Under the pieces are notes generated by a model that was not told the DNA's origin, did not search any database, and saw nothing but the letters and a program-made list of their open reading frames with translations. A stretch of 64,000 bases of DNA from Wenzhouxiangella sp. AB-CW3 (lineage in GTDB: Bacteria > Pseudomonadota > Gammaproteobacteria > Xanthomonadales > Wenzhouxiangellaceae). Position 1 is the stretch's first letter. Every line of letters begins with the position of its first letter. The stretch is from contig NZ_CP061368.1 of assembly GCF_014725735.1 (NCBI RefSeq), positions 3,053,225 to 3,117,224 of the forward strand, in the 5' to 3' direction. Shown here piece after piece: positions 9,081-18,368 of the stretch. The position numbers and the translations under genes were made by a program.

Positions 9081-9971
9081 ATGACTGGTTCTCCTGATTT
9101 TGTTCGCGATATGGCGGTGTTCGCCAGAGTCGTGGAATCCAACAGTTTTACCGCCGCCGCAGAGACGGTCGGGCTTTCCAAGGCGGCTGTCAGCAAGACT
9201 GTCCGACGGCTGGAAGAGCATTTCAACTTGCGCCTGCTCAACCGCACGACACGCAGCATGACAGTGACGCTCGAGGGCCGGGCGCTCTACGACTATTGCC
9301 GCGATGTCGTGTGGCAGGCCGAAGCGGCTGAAGGGCATTTGCGCGCCTTTCTGGAAAAGCCCGGCGGATCCCTTCGAGTGACTGCACCAACCACCTTCGG
9401 ATCGGTCCGTATCGCCCCGTTGATTTCTGAACTGCTGCAGTGCCATCCGGAGCTACATGTCGATTTAGTGCTAACGAACCGTCAGCTCGATCTGGTCGCC
9501 GACAACATCGACATAGCCGTGCGCTGCGGTGCATTGACCGACTCTTCGTACATTGCCCGGCGAGCATCAAGCCTTCCACACGTACTGACCGCTACCCCCG
9601 GCTACCTGGAACGTCACGGCGAACCGGCCTGTCCGGAAGACCTTTGCCGTCACCGCTGCCTAGTGCTGACCGACATTGGTGGTGCCACCTACTGGCGCTT
9701 CGAGCGCGACGACAAGGCCTTCACCGTGAAGGTTCATGGCCCCCTGGCCAGCAACCACAGCGCGGCCATACGCCACGCATTGCTCAATGGTGTCGGCATA
9801 GCCAACTTGCCCCGGTACCAGGTATGCGATGAGCTGGAACAGGGGAAACTGCAATCCGTGCTGGAGTCATTCATGCCCGAGCCGTCCAGTGTTCACCTGG
9901 TCTATCAGCATCGCAGCCACATGAGCGCGGCGATGAAGAGTACACTGGATTTTCTGCATGAGCGCCTGTGA
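9081..9971 (+). CDS. LysR-family transcriptional regulator
   Basis: A 296-residue LysR regulator. Residues 5-65 are the winged helix-turn-helix (FARVVESNSFTAAAETVGLSKAAVSKTVRRLEEHF, then LLNRTTRSMTVTLEG), and residues 90-295 form the periplasmic-binding-like effector domain (SLRVTAPTTFGSVRIAPLI and onward). The sequence style is of the DsdC/CrgA-like subgroup common in proteobacteria. Its position divergent from the VOC gene suggests it regulates that gene and itself. The effector is unknown. Confidence 0.92.
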   Translation: MTGSPDFVRDMAVFARVVESNSFTAAAETVGLSKAAVSKTVRRLEEHFNLRLLNRTTRSMTVTLEGRALYDYCRDVVWQAEAAEGHLRAFLEKPGGSLRVTAPTTFGSVRIAPLISELLQCHPELHVDLVLTNRQLDLVADNIDIAVRCGALTDSSYIARRASSLPHVLTATPGYLERHGEPACPEDLCRHRCLVLTDIGGATYWRFERDDKAFTVKVHGPLASNHSAAIRHALLNGVGIANLPRYQVCDELEQGKLQSVLESFMPEPSSVHLVYQHRSHMSAAMKSTLDFLHERL

Positions 9972-10195
9972 CGACATCCAATCTAAGCCGGATCCGCACG
10001 TTCCGAAAGGAACCTTCCCGGCGTGTGGGCGAAAAATTGAACAACAGCCACTCTAACGACAGTCATGCATCAGCACCAGGCAAACATCAGCTGTACACGC
10101 GGTGAGCAATCTTTTTGAGATAACCGGTTCAGTCGTACGCATACGTGGGCTTTCGACGGCGGCACCCGGACAACAAACGCTCAAAGGGCTGACAA

Positions 10196-11620
10196 TCAGT
10201 GGTTTCCTCCTGCGTTGCTGGAGAAACGGTCCTTCAAACATGAAGCCGCCACAGACTCCAAAAAGCAGTCCTTCTCGTAGCTCTTGAGTATCTTCTCGTT
10301 GGCACCCGCCGCCAACAGGCGCGACCTGAAGTCGGCGTAGTTGACCGGGTCTCTTGGTGACTCCAGAACCAGCTTCGATAGGGCACGCATAAGCACGTCT
10401 TCTCCTATGCGCTCGGCCAACACGACCAGTAGTAGCGGACCGATGCGAAATGGAAAGTCCCCGCTAAGCTGCGGAGCCCGCTCAACCTGATCCATTGGAA
10501 CCATCTCGCTGGACGCTACCTCCTGATAATGCAGGCCAAGTTGGGCCTCGTACCGGGCGTCACCGTCAAGCTCACGGATGACCTGAAGCGCCAGAAACTC
10601 AGCCGTGGATTCCAACAGGAAGTTCACCAAAGGTCCACGGGGCATATATCGACCACCGAAGAAGTAGTGTGCCATTTCATGGCTTATCAGCATCTGTTTG
10701 TCAGGCGTGAGTTGCAGCTCCCCATCTTGCTCTTCCATTAGTGCCGCGAAAGGCCGTCTACCGGAAAGAGCGATAGTGGGCCAGGTCAGAAATGCCCAGT
10801 CCACCTCACCGAGCTGGTGCTCCCTTGACACCGATGCAAACGAAAGCAGAGCCGGCCTTTCGTCGTATTCAATACCCAGAAAGCGCTCCAGTGTCCGCGC
10901 GATTCTGACAACCTCCTGATTGATGGCCACCGACACCTTGGGACTGACTTCGGCACCCAGAAAATGTGCATCGTCGGTGGAAAGCACCGGAAAGCTGCCA
11001 GCATACAGCAGCAAGGCTCGTGGATCGGTAGATTGAAAACGAGCACGGTGTTGGCCGACCACTGGCGCAGACCCACCGATGTAGATGGCGTTGCAGGTAG
11101 AGCAGGAAACGTGGATATCGAAAGTGACACGCTGAAGTGGAGCGCCACTTACAGGGTCAATCGGCACAGGATAGAAACGCGCCTGCTCGGTTGCCCTCAC
11201 TGTGCTACCGTCGAAAGCAATCTGTCCTTTCCAGTCTATGGTGCTGCGCTCGCCGGCATCCACGTCATAGATAGGATAGGCGCCTACATACTCCACGCAC
11301 AGACTTTGCTCGGGGAACAACCCGCTCACACTGTAGCGAGTCGCATCACCCTCGCTGACTGCGTTGAAAAACCCCTGGTAGGCGAGCGGGTCACCGTCGG
11401 GGCTGCTTCGAATGGCGCGCAGATTAAGGCCACGATTGAGCAGGAACTCGTACTCATCGGCTTCAGCCAGGCCTGAAACACATAAATTGCCTTCAAGCAT
11501 GCCTTTGTCCATCGTCAGCACCAGGCTGCCTTCTACATGCGGATCGGCGTTTGCGGCCAGCGCGCTGCCGCCTGCCAGAGTGAGCGCAATGAACGTTAGG
11601 GCTGGTTTGATATTGATCAT
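10196..11620 (-). CDS. Exported M1-like gluzincin peptidase
   Basis: A 474-residue exported protein. The signal peptide is at residues 1-23 (ALTFIALTLAGGSALAANA). HEMAH is at residues 314-318, followed exactly 18 residues later by the glutamate of LLESTAEF, which is the HExxH-x18-E arrangement of M1 aminopeptidases and related gluzincins. The N-terminal part is beta-rich, as in the M1 saddle domain, but I see no GAMEN exopeptidase motif, so aminopeptidase activity is not assured. Cysteines at the C terminus (CFLESVAASC) suggest a disulfide. It follows the DUF5694-type gene by only 7 bases on the same strand, so the two are probably one operon. Confidence 0.75.
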   Translation of the reverse strand: MINIKPALTFIALTLAGGSALAANADPHVEGSLVLTMDKGMLEGNLCVSGLAEADEYEFLLNRGLNLRAIRSSPDGDPLAYQGFFNAVSEGDATRYSVSGLFPEQSLCVEYVGAYPIYDVDAGERSTIDWKGQIAFDGSTVRATEQARFYPVPIDPVSGAPLQRVTFDIHVSCSTCNAIYIGGSAPVVGQHRARFQSTDPRALLLYAGSFPVLSTDDAHFLGAEVSPKVSVAINQEVVRIARTLERFLGIEYDERPALLSFASVSREHQLGEVDWAFLTWPTIALSGRRPFAALMEEQDGELQLTPDKQMLISHEMAHYFFGGRYMPRGPLVNFLLESTAEFLALQVIRELDGDARYEAQLGLHYQEVASSEMVPMDQVERAPQLSGDFPFRIGPLLLVVLAERIGEDVLMRALSKLVLESPRDPVNYADFRSRLLAAGANEKILKSYEKDCFLESVAASCLKDRFSSNAGGNH

Positions 11621-11627
11621 TGCCAGC

Positions 11628-12461
11628 CTACCTCAAGATCTCATCTGGCTCGACAAGGCGCATGGCACCCGATTCGCGCACAAACTGACGCAGAAGATGG
11701 GCATGTCCACTGCCGTAGATAACTAGTATCCGATCACCAGGGTCGTCAGCAAGCCGGACCAGATTGGCGAAAATACGCATATTTCGCGCATACCAGTGAC
11801 CTAGCCAGTTGGCGCCCGGCTGTTGCTCCTCATCTCCGAGCATCGCATAGTTGAAGTATCTGCGATGTCCCTGCGCCAGAGATTCTTCACGATTGACATT
11901 CAATAGCCAGCGACCCACGCTGCGGTCACCCAGTTGGGTACTAAGGTGGAACCGGTCTGGATCTCGCATCGCAGCAACCCAGTCCTGGTGCTCATTGTTC
12001 TCGCCCCATTTCAGCCAGTTATAGTCATCCAGTTCGCCGGGTGGATAGTCATTCCAGTCCACGGCATGGACGCGCTTATGGCCCAAATGAGCTGCCAGCC
12101 GCATACCGATCTGCTCTTCTTCACCACGGCCAAGCTCATGCTCGCCACTGAGATAATCACCATAAAGCTCATCCAAGCGGTGCTGGTCGGTTTCTAGCCA
12201 TTCGACCGCGATATGCGTGGGGCGAAATTCTGCAAGCTTCTTAGTCAGAGCAACAAGCTCCTGCTGACGCCGGGGGATGAGGATGTCCTCGACCTCAACA
12301 TTCACCACATCGCGCCCCGGATTGGCAAAGTGTGGCACTCCCAGCACCAGAATCTTCGGCTGCTGTTCGAGCTTACGCTCACTCAGAAGTTCCACCGAAG
12401 TATCGGGAAACACTGGCAGGCTCAATCCTGCCAGCAGAGTAATCATGATGAATTTGGACAT
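11628..12461 (-). CDS. DUF5694-type protein, TraB/ChaN-like fold
   Basis: A 277-residue protein with a short N-terminal export signal (FIMITLLAGLSLPVFPDTS). The core starts KILVLGVPHFANPGRDVVNVE and ends VIYGSGHAHLLRQFVRES, which is the pattern of DUF5694 and the wider TraB/EreA/ChaN group, whose histidine and glutamate residues line a metal or hydrolase-like pocket. Biochemical function is not known for the family. It is the first gene of a two-gene leftward unit with the M1-like peptidase. Confidence 0.72.
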   Translation of the reverse strand: MSKFIMITLLAGLSLPVFPDTSVELLSERKLEQQPKILVLGVPHFANPGRDVVNVEVEDILIPRRQQELVALTKKLAEFRPTHIAVEWLETDQHRLDELYGDYLSGEHELGRGEEEQIGMRLAAHLGHKRVHAVDWNDYPPGELDDYNWLKWGENNEHQDWVAAMRDPDRFHLSTQLGDRSVGRWLLNVNREESLAQGHRRYFNYAMLGDEEQQPGANWLGHWYARNMRIFANLVRLADDPGDRILVIYGSGHAHLLRQFVRESGAMRLVEPDEILR

Positions 12462-12787
12462 ACTGGATTAGGAGCTCACTGTGAGTCAGGAATGCACTAA
12501 TCATAGAATTCTCACAATTGAAACACATGTGCTTATAGTAACGAGTCGCTGCATCAAACCGGCCAAGCATGACTATCTTCCCGACGATCAATCGAGGGCA
12601 CTGGCCTCATCGGCAGCCGGAAAAGAATCCTTACCCTTGAACCACAATGGCTGAGCGCTGGTGTGCACCATCTCGTAGGCCAGACAATGAACTTCCGGAC
12701 CCTTGATATTCATGCTCATGGCCTGCCGCCGGGAACCACAGACCGCAAAAATATCGAACGCTTTATGACCGACTGCCATTGCCTAGA
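12462..12787. other. Spacer between leftward genes with one doubtful small ORF
   Basis: This stretch of about 325 bases separates the DUF5694-type gene from the next leftward gene. It should contain the promoter of the DUF5694/M1 pair. Apart from the doubtful small frame at 12588-12779, I see nothing recognisable in it. Confidence 0.4.
12588..12779 (-). CDS. Doubtful small ORF
   Basis: A 63-residue frame beginning eight bases after the stop of the larger upstream gene. It has no membrane segment and no recognised domain; the end (MVHTSAQPLWFKGKDSFPAADEASALD) is plausible protein but the ribosome site is poor. It may be a small accessory cistron, a remnant or chance. Confidence 0.25.
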   Translation of the reverse strand: MAVGHKAFDIFAVCGSRRQAMSMNIKGPEVHCLAYEMVHTSAQPLWFKGKDSFPAADEASALD

Positions 12788-14023
12788 CTACCCAGGTAGT
12801 GGCAATCTCCAGGGCCGCGGTTCGCAGGGCCCGTTGTGGGGCGGGACCTCCAGATAAGGTTCTTCATCCACTGTGATCAGCTGGTGGCGGGGATGCATCA
12901 GCCCGGCGGGGAGGTCAAGAGATGCTTCGGGCATTGAACTCCGTGCGTGATGCAGCCAGAGCGCGACGGCCAGAGCATGTCGTCTTGCTCGTTGTTCGAG
13001 CTGGGCAACGTGGAAAGTACCGAAATCGTATGCCATGAACCCGAATACCTGACACCCGGTAACATTGGACAGACAGCGAAGCTGCCAAAGCGATGGTTTT
13101 TCGCGTTGCTGTGGCGATGGCTTATCAACCTCGATGGCAGCAAGCATGTCCGCCTCGCACCATTGTGCGTAATACGGGCCAGCCAGATCCAGCACAGCTT
13201 CGGCGCGAGAACCAGTGATCCTTTCGGGCAACCACGACCGAACACCTTTTGCATGTTCCCGGTAGGTGTTCTCAAGCTCATTCAGTGTGGACGTCAGTAA
13301 TTGGTACTGCCCCCGCGCAAAACTGCACAAATTCGGAGTACCTGGCTCGACTGGCGCGCCCAGGCCGTGACAACTTTCCGGCAGCAGATAGCCGGGCGGC
13401 AACTCAACCAACATCTCGGCCATGAGACGCCCGTACAGACCAGTGGCCACATCTCCCAGCACGAGCCCTGTAGAAAGCAAATCGGCACGATCAGATAGCC
13501 TGAGCAAGGCACTGGCATACTCGCAAACCTCGCCCAGAGAGCTGTCAACATCTCCATCAACGAACCGCACTGCAAGGGCGGTGGCCGGCAACTTGGCAAG
13601 CCGCACTTCCGACAGCGACACAAGATCGTCGTGAGTGAAACTACTCGTCACGTGATCGGCACCACTCAGGCGTTCCAACTGTTCAATCACGCCCCCGTAG
13701 CGATCAACCAGGTCCCGATACCGGTCCGGCTCGGAACGAACCCGCGCCAGGCACTCGCCATGCGAGGCTGAACAGAAAAGCTCGGCATGACCCTCGGCGA
13801 CAATATCTTCCCCATCACCATCCGTCCCAGCACGGATCTCCCTGAACAGGTCCGCGCCGTTAGTGCCCGTAGCCGGCTCCTCGAAAGCCAGCAACTCCCG
13901 GGCAGCCATCTCCTCGTCGCTCGGACCAACAGTGAAAGAGACACCCCAGGCCAGAACAACCACCACCGAGAATGCCAACAGCGCCCAGCCCAACTTCCGA
14001 GTCACCGAGCCCAATCGCCCCAT
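12788..14023 (-). CDS. Membrane-anchored protein of unknown function
   Basis: A 411-residue protein with one N-terminal hydrophobic segment (about residues 11-32, LGWALLAFSVVVVLAWGVSF) that acts as a signal anchor; the rest is a helical periplasmic domain with paired cysteines (CSASHGEC around 83-90, and several later). I recognise no catalytic motif. It is transcribed leftward, away from the Fic gene, across a spacer of about 390 bases. Confidence 0.7.
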   Translation of the reverse strand: MGRLGSVTRKLGWALLAFSVVVVLAWGVSFTVGPSDEEMAARELLAFEEPATGTNGADLFREIRAGTDGDGEDIVAEGHAELFCSASHGECLARVRSEPDRYRDLVDRYGGVIEQLERLSGADHVTSSFTHDDLVSLSEVRLAKLPATALAVRFVDGDVDSSLGEVCEYASALLRLSDRADLLSTGLVLGDVATGLYGRLMAEMLVELPPGYLLPESCHGLGAPVEPGTPNLCSFARGQYQLLTSTLNELENTYREHAKGVRSWLPERITGSRAEAVLDLAGPYYAQWCEADMLAAIEVDKPSPQQREKPSLWQLRCLSNVTGCQVFGFMAYDFGTFHVAQLEQRARRHALAVALWLHHARSSMPEASLDLPAGLMHPRHQLITVDEEPYLEVPPHNGPCEPRPWRLPLPG

Positions 14024-14436
14024 CGTGCAGCCCTCCTCCGATTACGCAACCGTTAGCCCGGCCCGGCTGTTGTATCCACCCGGAGCCGCAGGCCAGCATA
14101 GCAGCCACCCCTGACCAAATGACATCATCTTCGAGACACCTCGAACTCACCCCCACCGGTTTGTTGGTGTTTATCCGTCATAACCCCCGACAACAACGCA
14201 CATCGAATTCGTGTCGATTCTGGATACCTCGACCGTCGGGGATGCAACCCCGACCTACTCCGCCGTTCGCCTCTCTGCAGACGGACCAACGTTGAACCCG
14301 CCCGCATCGGTTCGCTGGCTTTGATCAACATGTCGATATCTCATGATTTTTCGACACAATCGCTTGACCTGTCGATTCCATCGACATTAAGCTGGCCACC
14401 AGCGCAAATATGTCGATGAAACGCGGGAATTCGAAC
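14024..14436. other. Divergent promoter region before the Fic gene
   Basis: A non-coding stretch of about 410 bases between the leftward membrane protein gene and the rightward Fic gene. Its distal two-thirds show no gene or structure I can name; its last 90 bases hold the TGTCGA half-sites listed separately. Confidence 0.5.
14331..14417. promoter_or_regulatory. Cluster of TGTCGA half-sites, probable operator of the Fic gene
   Basis: Five copies of the half-site occur in 87 bases: TGTCGAT at 14331, TCGACA at 14351-14356, the perfect palindrome TGTCGAT-TCC-ATCGACA at 14370-14386, and TGTCGAT at 14411-14417. The last copy covers the first in-frame ATG at 14410, which favours the later start at 14437. 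Fic proteins of this group end in a winged-helix domain, so direct autoregulation is a reasonable inference. Confidence 0.6.
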
Positions 14437-15549
14437 ATGACCTGGCCGGCCGACCGGCCGTACAACGATCTACCGCTGCTGCCGCCTGAGCCGGACCAGG
14501 TGGAAACCCGGGCTGTGCTCAAGGCCTGCATACCGGCGCGGGCCGCACTGGCGGAACTCCGGCAGGCCGGCGAGCTACTGCCGGATCCAAATCTGCTGAC
14601 CAACCTAGTTCCGATCCTGGAGGCCCGCGACAGCTCCGAGATCGAAAATATCGTCACCACCACCGACGACCTGTTCCGGCATGCCCACCGGGAGGACAGC
14701 GCCGATCCGGCCACGCGGGAGGCACTGCGCTACCGAACCGCGCTGTTCGAGGGCTTCCAGCAGCTCAATACCCGCCCCTTGTGCACGGCCACGGCCGTCG
14801 AGGTCTGCAGCACGATCAAGAACCGGCCCATGCAGATCCGCAAGGTACCGGGCACCATCATCGGCAACCAGCGCACCGGCGTGCCCATCTACACGCCACC
14901 CGAGACCGAAAGCCGGCTGCGCAATCTGCTCGGCAACTGGGAGCAATTCCTGCACGCCGGTGATGAGCTCGACCCGCTGATCAAGATGGCGATTGCCCAC
15001 TACCAGTTCGAGGCCATTCATCCATTTACCGACGGCAACGGCCGCACGGGCCGAATCCTGAACGTCCTGTACCTGATCGAGCAGGATCTGCTGACATTGC
15101 CCATCCTTTACCTGAGTCGTTATATTGTCGGAAGCAAGGGCGACTACTACCGCATGCTGTTGCAGGTCACCCGCGATGGCGACTGGGAGTCATGGATTCT
15201 GTTCATGCTCAACGGCGTCGAGCAGGTCTCGAAGTGGACCTGTGCCAAGGTCGCCGCAATCCGGCAACTGATGGAGGAGACATCCCGCCATGTCAGGCAG
15301 CAACTGCCCAAAATCCACAGCCACGAACTGATGCAGGTCATTTTCGAACAACCCTATTGCCGCATCGCTTCCCTGGTCGAACGCGATATCGCCAAGCGAC
15401 AAACCGCCTCGGTCTATTTGAAGGAACTCGTCGATATCGGCGTGCTGGAAGAACGACAAGAGGGCCGAGAGAAGCTGTTCGTCCACCCGAAGCTGATGCG
15501 GCTGATGACTTACGCAGACAACGAGATCATTCCCTACCCCACGCCCTAA
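14437..15549 (+). CDS. Class II Fic protein (AMP-transferase) with C-terminal winged helix
   Basis: A 370-residue Fic enzyme, which transfers AMP from ATP to protein hydroxyls or reverses this. The catalytic HPFTDGNGRTGR is at residues 195-206. The N-terminal inhibitory helix motif S66-x3-E70-N71 marks class II Fic, in which the glutamate blocks ATP. A flap-like segment GVPIYTPPE lies before the active site. The last ~90 residues form a winged-helix DNA-binding domain (RIASLVERDIAKRQTASVYLKELVDIGVLEE). I chose ATG 14437 over 14410 because GGGAA lies at good distance before it and the protein then begins TWPADRPYNDLPLLPP, as in related proteins. It precedes a type I restriction gene fragment, which suggests a decayed defence locus. 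Confidence 0.92.
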   Translation: MTWPADRPYNDLPLLPPEPDQVETRAVLKACIPARAALAELRQAGELLPDPNLLTNLVPILEARDSSEIENIVTTTDDLFRHAHREDSADPATREALRYRTALFEGFQQLNTRPLCTATAVEVCSTIKNRPMQIRKVPGTIIGNQRTGVPIYTPPETESRLRNLLGNWEQFLHAGDELDPLIKMAIAHYQFEAIHPFTDGNGRTGRILNVLYLIEQDLLTLPILYLSRYIVGSKGDYYRMLLQVTRDGDWESWILFMLNGVEQVSKWTCAKVAAIRQLMEETSRHVRQQLPKIHSHELMQVIFEQPYCRIASLVERDIAKRQTASVYLKELVDIGVLEERQEGREKLFVHPKLMRLMTYADNEIIPYPTP

Positions 15550-15719
15550 CCGACTCCCAGAACGAAGTGCGCAAGCACCTGGGCATCCGCCGCCTGCGCA
15601 CCAACCAGCCGCTGACCGAAACCGGCCTCAAGGGTCTGGAACAGACCCTGGCCGAGATTGGCGAACGGGTGTGGCGGTCGAATGGCGATGCGTCTGAGAT
15701 TCAAGCACACGCATCCTGA
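15540..15719 (+). pseudogene. Remnant of a type I restriction enzyme R subunit C terminus
   Basis: Directly after and overlapping the end of the Fic gene, another frame reads ALTDSQNEVRKHLG, then IRRLRTNQPLTETGLKGLEQ up to a stop. The KLRxNxPLTxxDLxxLE pattern is the EcoEI-type HsdR C-terminal domain, which should sit at the end of a protein of 800 or more residues. Only about 55 residues remain and no helicase or nuclease motif is present, so this is a fragment left by deletion. Confidence 0.55.
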
Positions 15720-15755
15720 CCGGTTCCCTGCATACCTGGTTTGAGCTGGTGATGC

Positions 15756-17987
15756 TCATTGGTCGGGATCCTCCTCGAAGCGATCAATGAACAAGCCCAG
15801 GTTGACGGTCTGGATGATGGGCTGGGAGGTGGAATCCTCGAATGCTTCCAAGTCGGTGAACCCGGCCTCGACGCCACGATCGCCAACGGTCTCGAAGGCG
15901 ATCTCACAAGAGTAGGTCGCCGTATTGCCTGAAACCGCCGGGTCGCTGTCCTGGCAGGTCTCGGCGCTGGTTGCCGTGACGGTCACCAGGCCGTCATCGG
16001 GCGCGGCATCCGGGTTGCTGACTTCGACGACAAAGGTCACGACCTCATCGACCTCGGAGGGGTTGAGCAGGCTGTCGATTGTGGTTTCAGTGCCCGGGTC
16101 CGGTTCTGGGTCGGCCGCCACGCCACGCAGCACAATCTCGCCGGGCGCGAGCTCTTCGTACTGGTTGGTGAAGCTCAGCGAAAACGATTCGCCGTCGGAC
16201 CAGGTACCGTCGATCACGCCCGAAAATGGATCGCTGTCGGCGAATTCCGGATACAGATCGACCAGGCTGACGCTTTGACCTTCACCCACGACTACCGGCT
16301 GCGGCCCATCAACGCTGCCGTCGATGTCGACGGTGAAGTCATCGGCAAGCCCTTGAATACGGATGATTGATTCCTCGAATGCGCCCAGGCTGTAGGAATC
16401 GAGCGCGGAGTCCGCCAGCACTTGGCCGTTGCGCATCACGATCAGCGATTCTTCGAGACCAAGCAAACCGAAATTGCCACTGCCCTGAATGTCAATTTCT
16501 CCACCGTTGATTTCGAACACCGAGCTGCGACCGAAGGCGCCGTGTGCCCCGCTCTGCGGGTCGGTCGATTCGCGATCGCCCGTGGTCGTGATTGAGGTAC
16601 TGCCGGAGACGGCCACCGAGCCCTCGGCAAAGAAGTAGATGCCTGGTGCATCCACCGCCGTCGCCTCGATGCTGCCGCCAGTCATTTCGACCCGAGAGCG
16701 ATTGCCTCTGATGCCGGGGCGATTTTCAACGCCCGTCAACACCTGGCCGCCATGAACGAACAGCTCAGCACCCCGGCCCAGGTTGATCGGCCGGTTGGCA
16801 TCGGACCCGGCCGGTGCCTCGATCTTACCGTCCAGAAGAATCATGCGAGAGCCATCATCGACGTCAACGACACGCCCGGAGAGTGCCGATATCGAAGTGT
16901 TAGCGCCACTGATCGTCAGCAGCGAGCCTTCGCCCACGCGAACGGCACGATTGTGGCCGTTGACGATGGCCTGATGCAGGCTGACCTGGGAGGACTCCCC
17001 GGTATCGATCTGCCCGGTCAGGGTCGCGTTATTGACACTGAGTACAAGCCCGTCGCCATGGTTCACCGAAGCACCCTCGGCCGATGTCACGACACTGCCG
17101 GATTCGATCACGACCGTACCGCTGTCGATCATCTCGATGGCATTGCCGGGGGTGTCGATCGACGCCCCGTCGGACAGACGAACCACACCGCCCCCGCCAA
17201 TATCGATACCGAGTTGATCGATCCCCTGCCCGGTGATGCCGCCACCGCGCATGTGAATCCGGGCATTGGAATCAGCGCTGATTCCGGCCCGCCCTTCCAG
17301 GCCTACATCATCGTCCAGGATGAGCGGCCCTCGCAGGTCCAGCTCCAGGTTGTGGTCGGCACTGATGCGACTGTTGAGTGCAGATTGCTCGTCGAGCAAC
17401 AACTCCACATTGGAAGAAAATCGGAGCCGATCGGAGACGGTGCTGTTGAAGATTTCAACGATGGCATCACTGTCAAGCCATACGCGTCCGGGGGTGGTGT
17501 TGACCAGCTTCACGCGACTGCCTTCGTTGCCGCGCACATTGCCGCTGAAGCCCGAATCGATGATCTCGAGCGTCAGCCGTTCATCGGCCGACACATCGTC
17601 ACTGAGCGTTGAATCCTGAACCAGCACATTGGCCCGTGCAGCCAGGTTGAGCGTTGTCGTATCTCCGGATAGCAGCTCGGCACCGTTGACGATGGTGATA
17701 TCGCTATGCGACCGCGTGGCAATGGCATTGCCATTGACCGTCTCGATGCGGCCACCATCAACGGTAATACGGGTACCGACCTCGGCATCGATCCCGCGAG
17801 CATCGTCGGGCGGCTCGATGACACCGGTGCTTTCGACGATCAGCTCAGTTCCGCTGGGCAGAAGGGTGGTTCCGAACTCCACCCCGTCGATGATCACGAC
17901 ATCGTCGGCCAGGGCAAGCATTGAAAAAGGCGTGGCGAACAAGCAGACAGCCAGTGCCGGGACACAGGCGTACACGGTGCGAAGCAT
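15756..17987 (-). CDS. Large secreted beta-helix repeat protein with C-terminal LFIDRFE tail
   Basis: A 743-residue exported protein. A signal peptide spans residues 1-27 (ACVPALAVCLFATPFSMLALA). Residues ~30-560 are short beta-strand repeats rich in Gly, Asn, Asp, Ser and Val with alternating small turns, as in autotransporter-like or pectin-lyase beta helices. Around 620-725 lies an Ig/DUF11-like module (VTFVVEVSNPD, then VTVTATSAETC and YSCEIAF with a cysteine pair). The protein ends in LGLFIDRFEEDPDQ, matching the tail motif of other exported proteins here. I see no autotransporter barrel. It may be a surface or matrix protein; the partner is unknown. It faces the Fic/HsdR fragment convergently. 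Confidence 0.7.
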   Translation of the reverse strand: MLRTVYACVPALAVCLFATPFSMLALADDVVIIDGVEFGTTLLPSGTELIVESTGVIEPPDDARGIDAEVGTRITVDGGRIETVNGNAIATRSHSDITIVNGAELLSGDTTTLNLAARANVLVQDSTLSDDVSADERLTLEIIDSGFSGNVRGNEGSRVKLVNTTPGRVWLDSDAIVEIFNSTVSDRLRFSSNVELLLDEQSALNSRISADHNLELDLRGPLILDDDVGLEGRAGISADSNARIHMRGGGITGQGIDQLGIDIGGGGVVRLSDGASIDTPGNAIEMIDSGTVVIESGSVVTSAEGASVNHGDGLVLSVNNATLTGQIDTGESSQVSLHQAIVNGHNRAVRVGEGSLLTISGANTSISALSGRVVDVDDGSRMILLDGKIEAPAGSDANRPINLGRGAELFVHGGQVLTGVENRPGIRGNRSRVEMTGGSIEATAVDAPGIYFFAEGSVAVSGSTSITTTGDRESTDPQSGAHGAFGRSSVFEINGGEIDIQGSGNFGLLGLEESLIVMRNGQVLADSALDSYSLGAFEESIIRIQGLADDFTVDIDGSVDGPQPVVVGEGQSVSLVDLYPEFADSDPFSGVIDGTWSDGESFSLSFTNQYEELAPGEIVLRGVAADPEPDPGTETTIDSLLNPSEVDEVVTFVVEVSNPDAAPDDGLVTVTATSAETCQDSDPAVSGNTATYSCEIAFETVGDRGVEAGFTDLEAFEDSTSQPIIQTVNLGLFIDRFEEDPDQ

Positions 17988-18103
17988 GGAATTCTCCCTT
18001 TTTGGATCTGGCCTGCACCCGGGCCATTCAGCCGTCCCCTGCCGGACAGTCTAACAGGCGCCCTGCCAGCGTGCCGAGATCCGCCGGGACACCAACGACG
18101 GAC

Positions 18104-18367
18104 TAACCCGGCTATTGCATAAATCTCCGGCGCAGGACCGCTCTACTGCCCGGTATGGCAGCGCAGGCGGGAACGGAAGGGCGGTTTGCGCCGAAGGCGA
18201 AAAAAGCCCTGCAGTGGAACCGTTGCGCGTGTTTCCGGTGCGCGTGCTTGATTTTTCAATCCTCACATAGTGTGAACTATGCTCCGGTTGAAAGATCTCC
18301 ACGCCACGCCCCGAAAACACTGCTCTCCGGACTCCTGTATCCGGACATTTATGCAATAGACGGGTTA
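18104..18367. repeat. Inverted-repeat element A (MITE-like)
   Basis: A 27-bp terminal inverted repeat (18104-18130 and 18341-18367, 25 of 27 positions matching; ends TAACCCG...TCCGG) encloses about 210 bases without a convincing gene. Inside is a smaller hairpin CATAGT-GTGA-ACTATG. The right end abuts element B with one base between them. Size and structure suggest a non-autonomous transposable element; the matching transposase is not in this window. Confidence 0.6.
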
Positions 18368-18368
18368 C

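Noticed and set aside
11575-11620. KDRFSS near the end of the M1-like peptidase (about 10222-10240) as another tail motif
   Set aside because: It lacks the [IL]F part and the terminal acidic residue, so it does not fit the pattern seen in the other five proteins.
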